From JACROF01 sp964598995 (GTDB lineage: Bacteria; Patescibacteriota; Microgenomatia; Levybacterales; UBA12049): a stretch of 9,466 bases of DNA. Location: NCBI GenBank assembly GCA_964598995.1, contig CAZRDR010000064.1:1-9466 (forward strand), written 5' to 3'. The notes beneath the pieces were generated by a model, which had not been told where the DNA came from, did not search any database, and saw only the letters and a list, made by a program, of their open reading frames with translations. Numbering within the stretch: the first letter of the stretch is position 1; each line of letters opens with the position of its first letter. Both the position numbers and the translations under genes were made by a program. Shown here piece after piece: positions 6,412 through 9,466 of the stretch.

Positions 6412-8190
6412 TTAAAATGTAGCGAGCAGAGTTGAGATATCATTCGTTAGTATATCGTAAGCTGACTGCTGGACTAATTTTTGTTTTGTTATATTGAGCT
6501 CTGCCTGGATAGTTTTCAGTCGAATTGTAGCTTGTGTCACTCCATTCTTTTTATTGAGAAGATCACCAATTATTTTAGTTTGGTTGAGAAGACTTTGACC
6601 AAATCCCTTATCAATTCTTTTAAGAGAAATAGCTTCCTGAATGTCTTGATACAGTGTAGATATAGTTACCGATTTAGTTATTACAAAATTACCGTGATTT
6701 GATTTATCAAAGTTAATGATATATGTTTCGCTGTAATTTGGACTAATAAAACCTTTAAGTGTTTTGATATTAGGTTCACCATTTTGGTCATAAGCATAGA
6801 GATCTAATTGATACAATGAATTAGAAGTGCCCTCTATACTAACTTTATAACCACCTGATGGGGGATTTTTATAAAGCAGTTCGGATAGGAGTTCATTATT
6901 CTTTTGATTTGGGTTATTTGGGTTACTCATCGGTTCTTGTGTAAAACTGTCGTTAAGGATATTTCCATTATTGTCGTACAGTTTTAGCTTAAGATTATTT
7001 TCACCGACCATAAATAGATAGGAGAGGTCTGTATGGGAGGGTATAAATCGATCTAGGGCAAGATAATTATCACCAAATCCAGTAGAAAGAGTATCAAAAT
7101 CGTAATATGGATCATTGATCGTAAAGGTACTATTCTGTGTTCCTGTTGCCACCACGAAATGCCCTGGTACTTGTAAAATATCTGGCTGATTATTTAGTAA
7201 GTCATCCTTTAGAACATCTTTAGAATTTGAGCCTTGTCTTTCGAATTCTAGTGCGTCATATGAGAAGTTAGGATTATAACCAGAAGCTTTCGCAATTTTT
7301 GATAATCGTGATATTGCTAACCAATTGACTTCGCCATTTCTAACATATCCGTCTTTTTGAGAGTTCAGCCAATTATTAAGTGTTTCGGGAGTGAGGAATA
7401 CCGCGTTAGAAAGTTTCACGATATTATAGTAGTTAAGAACCATAGCTGCACTTGTTAGCGCGCATCCCCAAGTACTAATTTTCGGATTTTGTGGGCTCCA
7501 CAAATTAGCATGGTCATATGTACTATTTGCCCAGATAGGATTAGTCTGTTTCCACATAGTGACTGAGATCTGATGGTCAGTTAATTCCGCCCCATCAGTG
7601 TATAGAAAATTATCTAAGAAAGTACCACCAACATTTCCCGTTCCGAATTCAGTACCGCCTGATAGATTGGTAGAATCATAGGCACTTAGAGTCTTTGTTG
7701 AATCTATATATGTACTTATATAATTATTAATTGCGCAAATTTTCAAATTATGTGCTCCGTCATTTATAGATTCAATTTTTGTATCTAAGAGCCCATTCTG
7801 AGAAGCGAGTTGTTGTATACCGTTCGGCTGAATGCTAAAGTTGTAATAAGATGTCCTTTGTTGATTTATTCGTACTGTAATACCAATAAAAGATGACAAA
7901 GGGAAAGTAGCATCAATTGATGCACACTGATTAGTCTGTCCAAAGAATCCATTTAATAGGTAAGCAGTATTATTGCCTCCAGGTACAAGTAGGTGGTTAT
8001 TTTGTATTAGAAGATCACTAAACCCTGGTACACTTGAGATCCAAGCAAGATTGTGTGTTTGTAAAGTGGTACCATTTGAATCAGTGAAACTATCAGTAAA
8101 TAATATGCTTGCTAGGGAAAAGGTAGGAAAACTCCCTTGAAGGATTAAAACAACTAGTAAGAAAAAGAGACTACTTAATGTCTTCTTCAT
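6412..8190 (-). CDS. Secreted multidomain C39-like cysteine peptidase
   Basis: A 592-aa predicted extracellular protein. Residues 1-27 form a Sec signal peptide (KK, hydrophobic core, likely cleavage after SLA at 27). Residues about 28-198 look like a concanavalin A/LamG-type jellyroll, with FTDSFTDSNGTTLQ opening and GTFLDNFLYTDG closing; C89 and C152 could form a disulfide. Residues about 208-395 are a C39-like papain-fold peptidase: oxyanion Gln215 (WKQTNPIW), nucleophile Cys243 (TWGCALTSAAMVLNYY), His344 (GHFVVATG) and Asp360 (INDPYYD). A beta-rich domain (about 398-505) follows, then a helical tail (about 508-592) resembling the FIMAH-type C-terminal domain. There is no membrane or LPXTG anchor. 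The substrate is unknown; cleavage of peptide bonds or wall crosslinks, with sugar binding by the lectin fold, is inference. The gene is more AT-rich than the ileS-parB block. Confidence 0.82.
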   Translation of the reverse strand: MKKTLSSLFFLLVVLILQGSFPTFSLASILFTDSFTDSNGTTLQTHNLAWISSVPGFSDLLIQNNHLLVPGGNNTAYLLNGFFGQTNQCASIDATFPLSSFIGITVRINQQRTSYYNFSIQPNGIQQLASQNGLLDTKIESINDGAHNLKICAINNYISTYIDSTKTLSAYDSTNLSGGTEFGTGNVGGTFLDNFLYTDGAELTDHQISVTMWKQTNPIWANSTYDHANLWSPQNPKISTWGCALTSAAMVLNYYNIVKLSNAVFLTPETLNNWLNSQKDGYVRNGEVNWLAISRLSKIAKASGYNPNFSYDALEFERQGSNSKDVLKDDLLNNQPDILQVPGHFVVATGTQNSTFTINDPYYDFDTLSTGFGDNYLALDRFIPSHTDLSYLFMVGENNLKLKLYDNNGNILNDSFTQEPMSNPNNPNQKNNELLSELLYKNPPSGGYKVSIEGTSNSLYQLDLYAYDQNGEPNIKTLKGFISPNYSETYIINFDKSNHGNFVITKSVTISTLYQDIQEAISLKRIDKGFGQSLLNQTKIIGDLLNKKNGVTQATIRLKTIQAELNITKQKLVQQSAYDILTNDISTLLATF

Positions 8191-8211
8191 TTAAAAAACC
8201 AATACATCATG

Positions 8212-8241
8212 AATATGAGCTCATCAATATACATTTGTCAA
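8212..8241 (-). promoter_or_regulatory. Candidate promoter of the C39 peptidase gene
   Basis: Minus strand TTGACA (8241-8236, perfect), an 18-base spacer and CATATT (8217-8212, 4 of 6). The expected start near 8205 gives a leader of about 15 bases without a Shine-Dalgarno sequence. A perfect 10-bp palindrome, ATGAGCTCAT (8215-8224), overlaps the -10 and spacer and could be an operator. Confidence 0.45.
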
Positions 8242-8322
8242 GTAGTAAAATCTAACTAAAGGTATAGAGTCATAGCTCTTGTTTTAAAATTTCTAATGGA
8301 TAATTACTATGATTATTTGAGG

Positions 8323-8328
8323 TATAAT
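8323..8328 (+). promoter_or_regulatory. -10 element of the methyltransferase gene (leaderless type)
   Basis: A perfect TATAAT lies 7 bases before the ATG at 8336, so the predicted transcription start coincides with the start codon. No convincing -35 is seen at 16-18 bases upstream. The hexamer lies in the loop of a short dyad, TGAG (8318-8321) and CTCA (8329-8332). Confidence 0.5.
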
Positions 8329-8335
8329 CTCAGTC

Positions 8336-9112
8336 ATGAAGAAGATAATTGATATGAACCCTTTTAATGTCGAGAAGCAGAGAGCTAATTATGCGTTGAA
8401 AAAAAATTATAAATCTTTAATTGCTACATATACATCAAAATTCCCTGAGATACCTGATAAGAATACATCAGAAATGTGGAGTGAGTTAAACAAAATAGCG
8501 ATTAAAGATTATAAAAATCCAATGGCATGGGATAGAGTTCATAAGACCGTTAAATTAATTTCAGAAATTGATGGTAAATTACTAGATATTGGATTTGGAT
8601 CAGGAATTATTGAAAATTTATTGACTAAATCCAAATCAAAGATACAAATATTTGGGATTGATATTGCAAGAGTATCAGTAGAGACTGCGAAGAGAAAGTA
8701 TCCGATGGGTAAATTTAAAGTTGGTTCAATCTTGAAACTTCCATACACTAAGTCAGAATTTGATTATGTCTTAGCACTAGAAGTACTCGAGCATATTCAG
8801 CCACATAATACTTTTAAGGCACTTAGTGAAGTCTATAGAGTTCTTAAACCAAATGGTTATTTTATTATTTCAGTTCCGTTAAATGAGGGTCTAGAGCAGT
8901 TAGTAAATGAGAGTAGAAACTTAAATGCGCATGTAAGAGTTTATACCCCAGCCTTAGTAAAGGCTGAATTGCAAATCTCTGGTTTTAAGGTACTTAAGGA
9001 GAAGTATTTATTTGCCTTCCATGATTACTATCATCTTAAATCTTTAATTGCAATGCTTTTTATAAAGAAATACAAACCCAATAATTTAATTATTTTATGT
9101 CAAAAAACCTAA
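8336..9112 (+). CDS. Class I SAM-dependent methyltransferase
   Basis: A 258-aa protein with a Methyltransf_11/25-type core. Motif I is LLDIGFGSG (82-90), binding the methionine part of SAM; the acidic residue after strand 2 is in FGIDIA (106-111); then SILKLPYTKSEFDYVLALEVLEHI (131-154) and the post-III segment LSEVYRVLKPNGYFIISVP (163-181). The first 70 residues are basic and less conserved. The substrate cannot be read from the sequence. Because the next gene is a glycosyltransferase overlapping by 16 bases, methylation of a sugar, glycolipid or surface glycan is plausible (inference). The start at 8336 is favoured by the TATAAT 7 bases upstream; Met7 (8354) is an alternative. Strongly AT-rich coding sequence compared with ileS suggests transfer or an accessory locus. 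Confidence 0.88.
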   Translation: MKKIIDMNPFNVEKQRANYALKKNYKSLIATYTSKFPEIPDKNTSEMWSELNKIAIKDYKNPMAWDRVHKTVKLISEIDGKLLDIGFGSGIIENLLTKSKSKIQIFGIDIARVSVETAKRKYPMGKFKVGSILKLPYTKSEFDYVLALEVLEHIQPHNTFKALSEVYRVLKPNGYFIISVPLNEGLEQLVNESRNLNAHVRVYTPALVKAELQISGFKVLKEKYLFAFHDYYHLKSLIAMLFIKKYKPNNLIILCQKT

Positions 9113-9466
9113 AAATTATTTTTCTATCAAAGTCTTATTTCCCTAACATTGGTGGGGTAGAGAAGCATATATATGAAATCTCAAAAATTCTTCTAAAGAA
9201 AGGTTATAGCGTATCTATTATCACTGAGGAATCGGGGAATAATAATCTCCCAAAGGAACTTGAACTTAAAGGACTTAAGATATACAGGATCCCAGTTGGC
9301 AATAATAATTGGTTTAAGAAATTTCGAATTTGGAAATGGATCTGGTCAAACAAGCAGCTCTTTTTAGATGCAGATCTTACACATTGCCATGATGTCTTCT
9401 TTTGGTATTTACCGATTGCATTAATATATCCTCTCAAGCCAGTTTACACTACGTTCCATGGCTATG
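9097..9466 (+). CDS. GT4-family glycosyltransferase, N-terminal part (cut by window edge)
   Basis: The first 123 codons of a gene that continues past the window. The protein begins with a beta strand (KIIFLSKSYFP) and the GT-B N-terminal signature FPNIGGVEKHIYEISKILLKKG (15-36), followed by THCHD (95-99) and TTFHGY (118-123), all typical of GT4 retaining glycosyltransferases that transfer a sugar from a nucleotide-sugar donor. The donor-binding EX7E region lies outside the window. The ATG overlaps the methyltransferase end by 16 bases with no Shine-Dalgarno sequence, so the two are probably co-transcribed and coupled. A role in cell-surface polysaccharide or glycolipid synthesis is inferred from family and neighbour. 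AT-rich like the preceding gene. Confidence 0.85.
   Translation, partial: MSKNLKIIFLSKSYFPNIGGVEKHIYEISKILLKKGYSVSIITEESGNNNLPKELELKGLKIYRIPVGNNNWFKKFRIWKWIWSNKQLFLDADLTHCHDVFFWYLPIALIYPLKPVYTTFHGY

Noticed and set aside
9204..9437. 77-codon minus-strand frame at the right edge
   Set aside because: It is antisense to the glycosyltransferase frame, which shows clear GT4 motifs.
1..9466. CRISPR arrays, insertion sequences or transposase genes
   Set aside because: No regularly spaced repeats, terminal inverted repeats or transposase motifs were found on reading either strand.
1..9466. Alternative genetic code with TGA read as Gly or Trp
   Set aside because: No gene contains an in-frame TGA, and rodA ends with TGA just before the rplU promoter, consistent with TGA as a stop.

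Overview
The window looks like chromosomal DNA of a small-genome bacterium, most probably Candidate Phyla Radiation (Patescibacteria), perhaps Microgenomates-like. This rests on a compact eukaryote/archaea-like (type 2) isoleucyl-tRNA synthetase, abutting or overlapping genes, few Shine-Dalgarno sequences, and an L21/L27 pair joined to parB instead of obg. The phylum call is inference; no marker here proves it. The genetic code appears standard: rodA ends in TGA and no other gene has an in-frame TGA.

Left part (about 100-5670, plus strand) is a housekeeping block: ileS, a rodA/ftsW-type SEDS gene that overlaps the ileS stop by one base, rplU, rpmA, and parB, which overlaps the end of rpmA by 8 bases. 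Candidate promoters precede ileS, rplU and rpmA. The rpmA promoter is embedded in a long perfect inverted repeat. parB then meets lepB (signal peptidase I, minus strand) tail to tail, with only 2 bases between the stop codons.

Middle (6257-6403): lepB and a tRNA-Val(CAC) gene diverge from promoters whose -35 hexamers overlap on opposite strands. The lepB promoter shows that translation should start at the second in-frame Met (6257).

Right part (6412-9466) is visibly more AT-rich and looks like accessory or cell-surface DNA. It holds a secreted multidomain C39-like cysteine peptidase (minus strand). Divergent from it are a class I SAM methyltransferase and the start of a GT4 glycosyltransferase that overlaps it by 16 bases and runs off the window. 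The last two could open a surface-glycan cluster. The secreted peptidase has a typical signal peptide that LepB could process.

The strongest points for follow-up are: (1) an IleRS whose editing (CP1) site has lost several signature residues while its synthetic site looks intact; (2) promoters placed so close to start codons that ileS, the methyltransferase, rplU and lepB are probably leaderless or nearly so; (3) the palindrome around the rpmA-parB promoter; (4) the shared -35 of lepB and tRNA-Val. No mobile element, CRISPR array or clearly novel system is visible.
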